Positions 38,335-51,096 of a stretch of 64,000 bases of DNA are shown in pieces. Origin of the DNA: Parus major. Lineage: Eukaryota; Chordata; Aves; Passeriformes; Paridae. Every line of letters starts with the position of its first letter. Position 1 is the stretch's first letter. Location: contig NC_031769.1 in NCBI RefSeq assembly GCF_001522545.3, positions 69,306,640 to 69,370,639 of the forward strand, read 5' to 3'. The notes below the pieces were generated by a model that was not told where the DNA came from, did not search any database, and was given only the letters and a program-made list of their open reading frames with translations. The translations under genes were made by a program, and so were the position numbers.

Positions 38335-39529
38335 CAATGAGAAAAGTAACCATCAGACAAGAATTAATCTCTCTCATCCAGACCCTTGCTTCAAGACAGC
38401 ACTCAATACTGGGTGCTTTAGGAAAAGGCTTGTGATACTTATGGCTTAAGAAGTTCACAGCTCAGTTTCCTTCCTACATGACTGTTCTGGCTTTAAGTTG
38501 GCACATGCCCTGAAGCACTGAGATTGTATTTCCCTAATCTAATGCTATCCTATCTAATACTAAATTATCAGTTTTTAAAACCTCAGGGGAAATTGTGGCT
38601 CCCAGAACTCTACTGCAAATAGATGACTTGGTTCAGCAAATATTAGGAACAGCAGAAAGCAGATGGTGTTTGGGATTCTGACACATGAACTTTTGCAAAC
38701 TGTGCTGGAATGCTGTGAAGGGTTATTTCCCAGAGTTTTTCTGCTAGAGGGTCCTGTCCTCCTGCTGCCTCATATGTGTACTGGTGTGCCAGCTGAACCC
38801 CTTCACACTGCTTTCTCAGCCCAAAAATCATTAGCAAAAGCTTGGCCCTCTGAGCTGTTATGTTAGACTGTGATGTGAAGCCTTCTGTTTATTGCTCTTC
38901 CAGGCTTGTAACATGTCGTGGGAGGCGGGTGGAAAATTGAGACACCATCCCTATAGAACTTGTCTGTAGGAACTCTTCAGCTTCTGTAGCTCAGCATGCT
39001 TAACAGGGGAAGTCCCAACCCCAAACCCTAATTTGAGAAAATTGCTAGAGTTTGCAAGTCATGCCTGAGCAAAAGACTGGTGAATTGTGGCTGTTGTATT
39101 GCCTGTATAGCACAGATGTGCAGGGAGTGACTGTGCTTATGGATGTGTTATGTCCCACAGACATCAAGGTTGGAACAGGAGCAGCAATGAAACCTGTCAT
39201 CCACAGGTCACCAAACAGCCAGTGCTCTCTCTGCCTGTTCTTTGATAGCCCAGTTCTTGGGCACATTTGTACCTCCCACACAGGAGAGCTGCTGCCTCTG
39301 TGAGTTGTTGCTTTGAGATTACCCAAGTGCCCTTCTGGGGAGGGTCTCAGGGGTAACACCAGCTGAGCCTTGCTCCAGCACTGCAAGTCACCAGAGAAAC
39401 ACAGTGCAACTGCATTGCCTATGTAAGCAAGACAAGCTCTGAGATATTTGCAGAAAAAGCCCTATAAGAGCGTTCCTACTTTGTAATGATTTTAATTTTT
39501 CTTTCTGTCCAGAAAATCTAGGGCTTACA
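38335..39529. other. non-coding stretch, nothing recognised
   Basis: Opposing open frames at 39045-39386 (-, 113 codons) and 39052-39303 (+, 83 codons) occupy the same bases. Neither resembles a known protein, and the shared low-stop stretch is compatible with its higher GC. Confidence 0.5.
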
Positions 39530-39800
39530 CAGGTCAGCAAATATTACAATGCCTTGTTAATTAGCTGCTCCATTCCTTCTCTATTTTCCGCATCTTTAAG
39601 CCTCTATTAATGGCATATGAGTGCTGGTAATGCCATTGATAGAAATCTGCTTGCAGTGTTTTGAGTGTTTTCTGTCAGAGGTCTAGGCTGGAGTTTTCTC
39701 CAGCTGGCTATCACAGGTAGACTGGCTGCCAAGTAGGCTTGGATCATTTCAAAGCCATATTAACTTTAATATAAACAAAACCTGTTGATGATCATGTTTT
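39530..39800. promoter_or_regulatory. candidate conserved non-coding element
   Basis: The block contains GCAAATATTACAATGCC, TTAATTAGCTGC (homeodomain core, at about 39557-39568), CCTCTATTAATGGCATATGAG (includes a CATATG E-box) and a repeated GGTAATGCCATTGAT-type word. The mixture of homeodomain and E-box words without coding potential resembles vertebrate enhancers. The evidence is texture only. Confidence 0.28.
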
Positions 39801-40274
39801 TTATCAACTAGAGACAGGCACCTTCTGAATTTGTCTCCTAGAGAGTTAAGCGAGTTTTAAGGCCCTGAATTGTTGAAGCTACAGTCAACAATCTGCCAAA
39901 ACACACCCTAGCTCAACTGTGATGGTATTTCTTCTGACACATACCTCTTTTCCTAGTGGTTTCCTTGACTCAAAATTAGGGAATTCTGCAGTATGGAAAG
40001 CAAAATAGGTGTCCCTGGAGAATTCAATCCCTTTATTACTGTGTTTTATTGCTCAAAAATGTATTAGTCATGCTGGGAAGAAGCACACAGAAGATACACC
40101 CTTCCATGGGGAACTTTGAACTGAACTGAAGAGCAGAACAAATAAATATAGGCAAAGGAAGAAGTGGAATACAAGAGGAAGGATGCAGCCTAGGTAGACA
40201 TTTTGATAAATATTTCATAAGCATAGACTTGAACTTTTCCTGTATCGGTTGGTGAAGATTTATAGATAAGATTA
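39801..40274. other. non-coding spacer, nothing recognised
   Basis: No recognisable feature. A 62-codon minus-strand frame (40036-40224) is unrecognised. Confidence 0.5.
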
Positions 40275-40360
40275 CAAAAACATAAGGAATATCTGACTGG
40301 GTCAGATCAATGGTCCGTTTAGCCCCGGATTCTGTTTCAGTGCTGGGAATAAATGATGCT
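40275..40360. repeat. ancient amniote CR1/L3-like repeat fragment
   Basis: The sequence ACATAAGGAATATCTGACTG followed by GGTCAGATCAATGGTCCGTT and TAGCCCCGGATTCTGTTTCA closely follows a repeat very abundant in turtles and crocodilians ('actgggtcagaccaatggtccatctagcccagtatcctgt' type). In birds it survives only as scattered old copies. I assign it to an ancient CR1/L3-type family by memory of the pattern. No coding content remains. Confidence 0.6.
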
Positions 40361-41011
40361 ACTTAAAGAAAGGAGATGATCTTGGCCACTTTCTGCAGTC
40401 TATATATAAAACCACAGCGTACCACACTGCTCATCCGGTCTGACCTACATGACATAAAACTACAGAGCCTCACTGAATTAATTTCTCTTTGAACTACAAG
40501 AAGATGCTGTGCACCTCAGTGACACTCTGCTGCTTAACACCAGCTGTGGATTTACCCAGAGGTCTTTGTGGCTTTGTTTTCCTTTAATTTAACATGTTTG
40601 AAATGTTAATATGCTTCATTTTTTTTAATAAGTTATCATCATTAACATCAGCAATTTTTCTTTTTTTTTTTTGCCTTGCTAGCTTTGACAACCTTGCAAT
40701 AGAAATAAAAAAAAAGAACTACCATAAAATTCCATGTATCAAATGACAGAAATTAGTCCTGTAATAGCAGAAGTTGGGAGAGGGAAAGACACGAATTCTG
40801 TGGAACCTGGAACCTGAATAATTTTCTGTTTATATTCCAATGTCCATCATACTTCCTGCATCATAGGATAAAGGCATTCTTCTCTGTCAGTATGAAAGAT
40901 GGGTATTTTGCCATGTTTCTGTATGCTGGGCTTTTATATATTTTATATTTAATTTTTTTGAATCTGGTGTTTGTCTGTGCTCATATATCTCTTGGCTTGT
41001 TGTTTTATATA
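40361..41011. other. non-coding spacer, homopolymer-rich
   Basis: Contains a T12 run at 40661-40672 and an A-run near 40708. No gene or recognisable repeat. Confidence 0.5.
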
Positions 41012-41048
41012 TTTTGTTTGTTTGTTTTTGTTTGTTTGTTTGTTTCTG
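41012..41048. repeat. TTTG tetranucleotide repeat abutting gap
   Basis: Imperfect (TTTG)n over about 35 bp runs directly into the N gap. The true length is unknown because the assembly stops inside or just after it. Confidence 0.95.
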
Positions 41049-41088
41049 NNNNNNNNNNNNNNNNNNNNNNNNNNNNNNNNNNNNNNNN
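41049..41088. other. assembly gap (40 N)
   Basis: Forty consecutive N. The 67-codon open frame that reads across it is an artefact of translating unknown bases. The gap probably reflects the adjacent simple repeat. Confidence 0.99.
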
Positions 41089-44000
41089 AATTTAGTTTAT
41101 TATGCCACTGGTTACTTAAATAATTTTGTCATGGTTTGCCCACGGAAGCACATGATGTTCTCTCCTTAGGGCAGTTGTCTGCTTCTACTAACCTCACAGG
41201 AAAAGGCTATTCATGTCTTAAACAACTCTGAGAACTATGTGCCAGATCCCTGTGTGATGTAAAGTGGCTTAGCTCCACGGAGGTAAATGAAGCCTGCCAA
41301 ATAATGGCAGGTGATGCACTCAAGACATATCAAATGAAGTGTTACACAGAAATGCACAGAGGCATTGCAGCCATCGTACACGAGTGTAATAAACCTCTGA
41401 AGGTGTTTTCTGCAGATATCTGTGCTTATCTCAGGTGAAATGCTTCACCCTGCAGTTTGCAGAACTTCTCTAAAGTTTTCATTCTTTCTTTTTTGTTTTT
41501 ATAGATCCATACCTATAAAAAATCTGACAGATTAGACAGAAGTGAGGATATTTGGAGCAAATTCCTTCTCAAACGGCAGAGCAAATGAAAGGCAGCATAA
41601 CCTTTGCTCTCTCAGTGACTTTCCAAAACAGCTGCCTAGTGTAAACAAATTGGCAAATACTATTTTCTCTCCAACGAAATAAATGATGCATTGTGAGAAA
41701 CTGCTATAGTATTTCAGCTCTGTCATGATTTATTAGATGCAAATCCAAAATATTTATGATTTTCTTTTTGCGTTTACATTTATTTTTTTGATGCTAGGGG
41801 AAACACATCCTGTAAATAATATAATTTAAACTGCTGTTCAGCTATATCTGAACATCATTGCTCAGAATTTCCAATAGTCTTTGCAAGTTGCATAGATGCT
41901 TTTATTTATACTTTGACATGCAGGGGCATATTTCCAAATTTATGTAGTACATTAAGTTTGCTGTGATTTTATTTTTACTTTGCAGATTTTCAACATTTAC
42001 AGTAAATATATCTACTGATTTATTTTAATTACAGAGACCATGAAAAGCATAAAGCTATTATGTAATTACTTGTACACAAAACTGCCAGCTTCCAGTTTAT
42101 ATAGAAACTACTTGAAATCTTGGCTTTGAACAGATCCTTAAGTAACATGGCAGAGGCAGGCAGAGGGGTTTCTTCATGGACCACTCGACAGGAGAGCTGG
42201 AGAAGGGGGACCCCAATGGGGATGCACACACCTCTAGGCACTGAGGCCATCTGTCCCACTCCCTCACCAAGGACAGCATCTCAAAGCCCCCAGCAGCTGC
42301 CCAGCTGGAATGAGGAGGTTTGATTGCCAAAATGTCTTTCAATGGCAGAGGCAACCCAGAGTGCCTTTCTTCTTTCTGTTCTAGGCAGTTTAATTAGGAC
42401 TGTGTATGCGTATATGTAGATATTTCTATTGTTGCTATTTTGCAGGGGAGCAGCACTCTAATGAGATCCTGCTATTAATTTTACTCTTCATGCCATCTCT
42501 GTATTTATGGTTGCTGAATCTGGAACATTTCACCATTCAGCTTTCAGCCTTCTGTTCAAAATGAAATAGATGTTGAGGGCTTTGGCTCAGGGTTTACATA
42601 ATCCCTGCTAACTGTGGAAAAGCTGCTATGACTTCTAGGTGTGGATCTTTGCAGCTGTCTTGCTCACAGGGAGGGTGCACCCAATTATTGCCTCCTGCCT
42701 GGTGCAAAACTGCAATGTATCATCCAGGTCGCAGTGCCATGGTCCCCTGGAGCTCAACATTACATGCTGAGTCCTGGTGGAAACCCATTAATAAGCAGTT
42801 GGGTTCTCCGCTTAGCTACGAGCCAGGCTGGCACTGAGTTTCAACTCGTTTTTTCTCATGTGGTGGCTGTGGAGACATTCCAGTCACACAATTAATCCAC
42901 AAAGAGAAAGGCTGGAGAAAGCAGTTGGGATGCAGGCTCCAAAAGAGAACACTGCAATATGTTGCTCACTGGTACTCCTGTACGTGGGTAGCATCCTAAG
43001 GCAGGACTCCACTGGACGTGGTGTGACATGGGGATGAGAGGAAGACCATGAGAGAACCCTTCAGTCTTACCTCTCCCTGGGAATGGGTTTGGGGCAGGCT
43101 CCAGATGGGTCTGGTGAGGGCCACGACAACCAGCTGTGGAACCACTTGTCACATCCCCATCGCCAGTAGGAAAGTGGGTAGGACATGGCAGTTCATATGT
43201 TGCCTCTTGACTCTGGTGGTTCACCCAGGATTGGCAGGTTTATCAGCAGAAATCTGTGGCAGTGCAGTAGGGAACAGCAATCTTGGCTTCTGGAGCTGGT
43301 CCCTCTTTTGAACTGAGTGTTATCTATGGACAAATGTCTTCTTTGGTGACCGGAGCAGGATAAAATTTCTCTAATGAGAATATATTAAGGATAGCACATT
43401 CTCATCTAGTCAGCTATGCTCAGAAATTGGCTATTAGCTTTTTATTTAGATTTCTTTTTTAAAAAAAATGAAAATGCAATACCCCTGTCTAAATCCTGGG
43501 GCATGAACAAACAAGACATTTTAATAAGTGTGCTAATGTTCTTATTACAAGCCTCTTGGTGCACCCAAACGAAAGCCTTTCCTCACAACTCAATTATTTC
43601 CATTTACTCTATCTGCACAAAAAGCCTAGAAAAATAGGAGCTTAGGTGCATTTGGAAAATAGCAATTTTGAGTACTGTCAGATAAATGTTGGGGGAGTAA
43701 GTCTCCAAAGACATTTCAAAGATTGTTCCCTTCACAGCCTCTCCCAGCTGTGTTTTGAGACCCCATGCTGTTAGTGAAAGCAGCAATGCCTATTTTATTT
43801 CTAATAAGAAAAGCAGAGAGAGGGAAGATCTCTGTGACACCCAAGTCTGAGGGGATCCATGACTGGATGTGCACGTATTTGCAGTGCAGACGGCTGCTCA
43901 GCCCAGAAACAAAATGGAAGGCAAAGCAAGATCCGCGTCTCATGACAGCTTTATTGCTTTTCTCCCCTGGAGGCATTACGACACTTATTGTAGCATTTTT

Positions 44001-44559
44001 GGGAGACTTTGAAGTTCCTTTACTTCTAATTGCAGAACTCATGTCATTTGGGGAATTTGAAAATAGCCTCGTTTCATCTTTTTCAACAGTGAAATGTTAC
44101 ATGTTAACGTTTTACTCTGCACATTATGAATTCAGAGATACAGAAATGACTGGCGTTTCGCTCCACATCTTGCCACGATTCTCTCAGCTGAAAAATGCCT
44201 ACCCAAACCAAGCCACTGCCACGCTGCCATGAAATGCCTTTTAGAGAAGCATCTTGGGGCAGCCTCACTGCCTCCAGGTGCGGCACAGCATTTGATCCTG
44301 CTCCTCCAGACCTCTGTGTGTGGCCCCTGTGCCATGTGCCCGCAGGATCAAGCTGGGGGAAGATGGCTGGAGCTGCCATCCCTGCGCAGGATTCACCACT
44401 GAACAGAGCGTGGGCTGGGTCGTGACAGCTGGTGTGGGACCCCTGGGGCAGGGATGTGCATCTTCTGCCTAATTTGGGCCATAACAGAGCAAAGCATGGG
44501 CACCAGTAGAATGTAAATAATAAAAGGAATAATAAATTGTGAAATCAAGCCCTGTAATG
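41089..44559. other. non-coding stretch, longest chance ORF here
   Basis: About 3.5 kb without recognisable gene. It holds the longest open frame of the window (43765-44232 +, 155 codons) with no known motif and a strong antisense competitor (43716-44042). An octamer ATGCAAAT lies at 41737-41744. The sequence after 43.9 kb is somewhat richer in CpG but not island-like. Confidence 0.5.
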
Positions 44560-44760
44560 AAAAAATAAATAATCTAGATAGACTGTCTCGGAGTGCCTTA
44601 GCCTGATTTATTAGCAATTCGGGCTGACCGTTATTATTATTAGGTGAGCAACTTGCAGTGATTTTTCACCTGATGCTCTGCAAATTAACTATGCTGCAGG
44701 ATGAATGCAGGAGATTTGTGTTTATTGTTTTATGAAATTATACAGTAGGTAAAAATTCAC
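44560..44760. promoter_or_regulatory. candidate conserved non-coding element
   Basis: The segment holds GCCTGATTTATTAGCAATTC, a GTTATTATTATTAGG run, an AGGTGA (44642-44647) and TCACCT (44666-44671) pair in inverted orientation, the latter inside a CACCTG E-box (44667-44672), then GCAAATTAACTATGC. Paired half-sites and homeodomain words suggest a regulatory element. This rests on motif texture alone. Confidence 0.28.
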
Positions 44761-46129
44761 TTGGAACATCACCACCATCACTTTGCAATTTTATGACCTA
44801 TAGCGCATCTGACACACAGTAGTACTGCTGCTCAACACAGATGAACAGCAACATCAGTATCACTGGTCATCTGGAGCAGTGAATAACAGCAACAGGAGCA
44901 GAGCCAATGCTTATTTCAGGTTGGCACAGAAATCCACTCACCTGCAGGTTATTCTCATGTTTATTCCACGTGAAAGAGCAGAGGGAGGCTTTAGTTTTCC
45001 GACATGTTATACGCTGTTTCCTAGGCCAAAATTCTGAGCCAGGTATCCTAATTATGTACAAATTCCCTCCCAACCTCCCCCACTGCAGTGACAGATGAAT
45101 CAGTGGCTGTGTTTATTTACCCTCCTCAAAGAGGATGCAATTATGACCCTGAGGAAAAAAGTGCATTTGCATATGCAGAAGAAGCTGGTGGCAATTCACA
45201 CTGTAGCTTAGCTCTTACTGTTGTAAATGGCATTACTGCAGAGACCAAATATTTCTTTTATGTCAGACTCTACTTACTGGTTTCCATTTCCTAGAGTCAA
45301 TGCAGAAATCAGTCATGTCAAAAGGAAAATTCAATAAGAAAGTCCTTTATGGTATAAGCTTAATTATAGATATGTTTTTCTTTGTAAAAGTAGAAGAAAT
45401 CCCACAACCAGAGCCCCTTACATATCTTTCTACACAATATTAATTAGCTGTATTAATATGTAAAATATTATGAGAGAACTTTCATTACTCCTTACATAAA
45501 AGACTTATGGGAAAAGGCCTGAAAAAATTTTATTCATGACTAAGTCACTGCACCATGTCATCTTAACTTTGCTGACAGAAAAGGAAAAGCACTGCAAATT
45601 AAGTATGATGCAGCAATATTTTAACATCTTGATATCCATCCTGTAACATATTGATTCAGTCATTAAAGTCCACATATTGAAACTTGTCGAGAAAAATATT
45701 GGGAACTGAGCTGTCCCTGGTGTCCTGCGATCCATAGAAACTCTGTTTTCAGTCTCTTAATTATCTAGCCAATGCACTGGACTGGAGAATTATGTTTCAA
45801 ATGAGTTGTGCTGGGACATACTGCAAGTGTTGGTGGCTTTTATATGAGGAAGGATGAGGGGTTCATCTTTGATTCTGATCTCCAATTATTTTATAAGGGT
45901 TTTTTTTGTTTGTCTGTTTCTCAGTGAACTAAGTGCATATAAACTCTTGGTGGCATGAAGCAGAGAATCACAATCTAGCCCAGCTTGAGATACATATTTT
46001 ATATGATGCTGAGATAATTTCTTTGGGAAAATTTAGTTGTCAAGAAAAATAAATGAAAAATTAAGCAACTCATTATGCTACATAAGAGTGGAATGACAGA
46101 TTTTGAGGGTGGAAACAAAGTCTTTACAA
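44761..46129. other. non-coding stretch with octamer site
   Basis: A perfect octamer ATTTGCAT at 45165-45172 overlaps the palindrome TGCATATGCA. A 68-codon plus-strand frame (45088-45294) covers it and is unrecognised. No gene is supported. Confidence 0.5.
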
Positions 46130-46230
46130 CAGATCTAGCCTCATTCCTTCATGTTTTTAGAAAGATAGTCAACTTCGGTTTTGAAAATATTAGAAAGTTC
46201 ACAATTAATTCAATCTCAAGAACAACACAT
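46130..46230. repeat. very faint ancient LINE-like segment
   Basis: The words TTTTTAGAAAGATAGTCAAC and TTCGGTTTTGAAAATATTAG are reminiscent of the interior of old reptile CR1/L3 copies ('...catccaatcttgattttaaaa...'). Divergence is high and this may be chance. Confidence 0.2.
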
Positions 46231-49200
46231 ATTACATGAATTTGTCTACACCTTTCTCCCTCCTTTCTATTTTAATCTCCCCCACCTTTTACCAGGGATA
46301 TAAGCAGTAACCCAGCACTAAACAGTTTTCTCCTTACAGCGGGTAACAGCACTGGATAACAGCAATGAACTATGAACTTAAATCTCCACTCTTTTCGATT
46401 GCCCATTGTGAGATTTTATGTGGGACACCTAGTTCAGCACAAAAGCACGCTCTCCCTATTCACTGCAGGCACAGTGCAAGATTTTAATATCTTAGTTTCA
46501 AAACTACATATCCATCCTAGTAAAAGTACAGAATGCATGTTTTGCCTGCTGTGTGCAGATCTGTGCTAGAGGCAGCAAGTTAGACTCGGTAGAACAGGCT
46601 CTTAAAATTATAGCTTATTCTCAGACCAGTGCTTAATTTTCCCTCCCAGCAAGCTCTGTCACTGATGCTCAGCTGCTCTGCAACATCTGCCTCTTCTCTT
46701 CTTTACTTGCCCAGACACAGGGTGTGAGGTTCCCACTCCACCTCACAGCAAAGTGTTCAATCAACAAAGCCTTGGCTATGATGTAGGCAAATATATCCCA
46801 GATTTATTTGGCTAAACCCTCTTTTGAGAGCAGGAGTAGAAGAATGGCAAGTGCAGTAGCCCTTTGTTATCTTCCCTATAAAGTCACTGTCAGTAAGAAA
46901 CAGAGCAAAAATTGATGTTTTTTCTTAATGGAAATTGGAAGAACTCAATACCTAATTAATTACTGCCTTCAGTTCCTGTAACTGCTAACAATGCTGGATA
47001 AAACATTGCCAGCATTTCTTACCGTGCTTTTTTTCTATGTATCATCTCCTGCATAACACCACTTACACTGTACTTTTGATGCTTCTTTTATATACTTAAG
47101 GCTTTCCCATTGATATCTTTCCCAGGAACCTCCAAAGCCAATTTCCAGAGGATAAAACACCGCCAAGCTTTGTCAACTAATCATCACTATGACTTCATAC
47201 CAGCTATGACACTATCTGCCAAATCTATGGCCAGATGCAAACTGGCCACTCCTGTCAGAGAGAACCTTCATAAACAAAGACATCATGGCATTCTCAAAAA
47301 GCCAAAGTTGGTGTTGGCCAGATCAGAATATAAAAGTGTATCCTATGGGGTACTATTACTAATATTTTTTCCTCCTGTTTCCATTTTACTAGTGTATTGA
47401 AAAATAATGCACTATTTAAAACTATTGCACTTTATGTAAATAAATGTCATTTTCATCTCAAAAATGTCATACAATGTTAACAATCCATCTAGTGAACTCC
47501 AGAGAGTAATGTCTGAGGGTCTATTGAAAACCCATTAACCTCATCAATATCATTCTGGGTCCTGTACTGTGGGCTGATGACTTAGAACAATGATTTGTTT
47601 TGGCTCTACTGAAAACAAATGAACAAGCAAAAAAAAAAAAACCAAAATCACTTCTGTGAGCTTGAAACTCAATAGTAAACATTTTATTTCTTTACTTGAA
47701 TGGGAATAATTTACTTTGGACTAAAATAAAATAACTTCCTCTAAGAATCTTTGATTGATTGCTACTTAGCTTTTAATACTTGAAGTATACTAGAGAGGCT
47801 ACTTAATCAGTTTTTTCAGATGAACAATGCTGACTGGTGTGTTTAGATTATGAGAGAGATGCTTGAAAAACATAACTTTATATGTGCACATACAATCACA
47901 CTGAGAACAAAACTGAATTTCTACATTTACATATTACTAAATAAGATACTACCATGCCAACCATTTGAGGGCTCTGGAGAAAGCTTGGTCTCATCAAAAT
48001 CCAGTAAGAAGCTTCCCGAAACTAAGGCAAAAAAAAAAAAAAAAGGAACTTTGTAATGCTGCTCTTTCAAAAATTATAAACCAGAAACAGGAAGAAAACC
48101 ACAAAGTTTTAGAAGTAAATTCTTGGCTTTCTGATCTGTCTACTAACATCTGCAGAGCTCTGACAACACTTGCTGAAGCAAGTTGGAATGTGACAACATC
48201 CCTGAATGGTACTAACATGTGCCTCATGCCTTCAGTGAAGAACTTAACATTAATCTTCTCTTAAAGCTTTGAGAGCAAATATAAAGTAAGAGAAATTTTT
48301 TAACAGGAATCACTGAATTATCACTTTTAGAGAATCATTTAGGTGATTTGGTTATTAGGACTTGGGGTTACTCACTCCCCAAGCAGCAATTGTTCTACAC
48401 CATGTAGGATAATCCCAAGCAGTAGGGATGCTCATATATGAGCCCCTCCTCCAGGTCATTCCAATGCTTGGGTACCATTTCCATTCTGTATCACAATGGC
48501 AAGCCAAAACAGGGACTAAAAGTGGATGTGAGGAACTCTGAAAGTTTTCATCCATTTAAATATGTCAAGGAACAAGGCTTTTGCATGGAGTGACAACTTA
48601 ACGATGCTCCTTTGAGTTGTGACAGGTTAGTGCAAATTGTAATTCTAAATCATGCACTGCTATTCTCTTGAATGTCTTGGTCTCAGCCTTGACTACATCT
48701 CCTGCACTACATTTTAGTCAGGCATTACACTGACTCATTACAGCAAGAAAATGGAATAGAGCAGAGGGAATTGTATCTTTCAGTGCAGAGATTAACTGAA
48801 TTTCCAAGGAATGTATTAATTTGGCTGGAGCATATGGTAGAATCAGGTAACTGTGATTCAATTTCTTTGATTTTCAGAAAACTGTTCAGAGCTCTGTTCA
48901 CCAGTAAAGTGATGAGGAAAATCACTCTGTAAGAGAGAGTTCTGAACTCCTCTTGGGCCATACCACAGACAGAATAAATTCTGTAGATTTTTTTCCTTGG
49001 ACTGCTGGCACTAGATTGTGTTCAGGGCGGTGTTTTCCTCCACCTGTGCACCTGCCTCTGTGATTCCTTCTTGGATGCTGACATCACCATGCCTCTTCAC
49101 CTTCCAGGAATTGAGCTGTTTCTTATGACTATGTCAAGACAAGAAACAGTGACTGTAGAGGTTTTGCCTGAGTCACAAACCCTTAGAAAATGTCAATATG

Positions 49201-50857
49201 TCATCCACATTATTATGTATTTTTGTAAAAATGCTTTGAAAGAAAGAAAGTGTAAAAGTGAAAGGAGAAGAAAAGATAGATGAAAATTCAGTGAGGAGAA
49301 ATAGTTTGGGAGCTGTCTGTATACGCTCACATAAATCGATAATGGAGCCTAAAAAGCTCATTGCTGTCACTGTAGCAGCAGGAGGCTGAGCTGTGCAACC
49401 CCAGCATAGTTACAGTGACACTTGATGCACAGTTGGTCCCTTTCCAATTTGGATGATCAGACTTTAGGGAGGATGGAACAACCCCCTTCACAGCCTTTCA
49501 AAATATGCCATTGTGGAAACAGGGAGCCATGGTTGGCACAGAGAAATAAGCAGAACAGAGGGTTTAGAGGCTGCCTGCCCTTGGCAGCGGAGCTATGGAC
49601 AAGGTGTGGTGAAGAGGGAAGCAGGATGGAGGGAATCATGGAATGAGTGTGATGGAGAGATGTCCAGAGCTCACAGGCCATAAAGAGCTCAAAATTTTCC
49701 AGACAAATTCTTTTTTTTTTTTTGGTCTTTTTATCTAATTTTATTTTTTTAAGAAGGAAAGGCTGATGAGAGAGATGAGCTGACATAAAAATACATTCTG
49801 CAAAGAGCAGCACATTTGCTTATTTCTAAATCACAGGAGTCCTTTTTTACTATTATGCCAATAGGAGTAAAGGCTGTTATGGAAAGTGGTGTGATTTCTA
49901 CTACATCTTAACTGGATTTTATTTACTTGGCATAACTTTATCGATCAGTGCTTCATTCCAAGTAACATGGGTCTTATTTTTTTCAGTCATGAAAGAAAAA
50001 TTATTTATTTTCTCAGTTAGTGTGGTTGTATGAATATAGTACTTGAGTATGGGGCAGGGAAGTATGGCTGTACTAATAAGTCAAACACACCCAGGATTGT
50101 GTATAGGCACTGAATGTGCTTGGACTACTTGATGTCATAGATATATGCTACTAAATTTTCTCCACCTCTAGGCTGTAGTAACCACAGATGACCTGTTAGA
50201 AATATCTCCTGGTAAATTCCAGTTCCCAAACCTTGGCTGGGAATTGTTTGAGGGGACTGGATATGGGGCAAAAGCACACAAGGTGGTATCCTATTGTTCA
50301 AGAGTACAGATCATTGGTGTTCAGTGCTCAGAAACAAACCTAGGCAATACTTTACTAATGTAAACTTAGACTGCGGTTAGTTGTCTCTCAAGCCAGTGAA
50401 GCAGACTCCACCATTACTGAATGTTTGGACATTTACATAGATTTAAGAGTATTTGAAATGGGACAAGAATCTTATATTTCTTATGCTCTTACCACTCTTT
50501 TCCTTCACAGCATGATTCCTGTTGGTGACATGAATTACAATTTATTTAATGTGTATGTGAAGCAACAATAGAAGGTAAAAATAAAACCTTTCCAGTTCAT
50601 ACGTGTAAATATAAGAAAGCTTATGGGACCCCACTGTACTGAGTGCTGTGCCAGCATACAGGGGTGAAACTGGAGATGGTTTGCAGAGAGCTGCCTTGAT
50701 GAGTACAAGCCATGGACACAAGCACTGCAAGGAGAGGTGGAACAGACTAGTGCAAAGTCTGCTGAAGAAGATGGTATGGAGCAATCTGATGGGAGCCTAC
50801 ATTTGAAGAGAAGGTGCAAAGATGTCTGACCTAAACTTCTTTCAGTAAGTAGATGGT
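46231..50857. other. non-coding stretch with poly-A and poly-T runs
   Basis: About 4.6 kb without recognisable gene. It contains A13 at 47629-47641, A16 at 48029-48044 and T13 at 49711-49723. I looked upstream of the A-runs for retroposed coding sequence and saw none. Open frames at 47110-47400 (+, 96 codons) and 49457-49813 (-, 118 codons, lysine run antisense to poly-T) are not recognised. Confidence 0.5.
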
Positions 50858-51096
50858 ATTACAAGAGGTGGTAGTAACAGATTGTGGATGGGAAGATTGG
50901 ATTAGGATAATATAAGGAAATTACCTTCTTCATGAGTAAACTAGAGGAGAGGAACAGGAAAGCAGTAAAGGTTGTTGAATCTCTGTCAGTGAAGCTTTGC
51001 AAGACTTAGCTACACAAGGCAGTGGCTGACCCAACCTAGCACTGCTGTCATCAGTCTTCGAGTGAAATGAGCTGGATGGGCTTGGTGATCCGCAGC
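50858..51096 (+). mobile_element. CR1 LINE fragment, heavily eroded
   Basis: The order of conserved CR1 3' blocks is retained on the plus strand. GGATTAGGATAATATAAGG (ancestral 'agattagatattaggaa') is followed by AGGAACAGG (from '..cactggaacagg'), GTTGTTGAATCTCTGTC (from 'gttgtggaatctccatc') and GAAGCTTTGCAAGACTTAGC. Then come a CTGACCCAACCTAGCACTGC type block and GAGCTGGATGGGCTTGGTGATC (ancestral 'ttggactagatgatc'). Many substitutions and no preserved ORF2 frame mark it as older than the other CR1 copies here. Confidence 0.7.

Noticed and set aside
40892..41095. Open frame running through the N gap
   Set aside because: It translates unknown bases and simple TTTG repeat.
43765..44232. 155-codon open frame on the plus strand, longest in the window
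   Set aside because: Length is about what chance allows in 64 kb of AT-rich DNA. No family motif is visible, an antisense frame overlaps, and there is no promoter, splice or polyadenylation context.
48029..48044. A16 run as the tail of a processed pseudogene
   Set aside because: No recognisable coding sequence upstream and no target-site duplication noticed.
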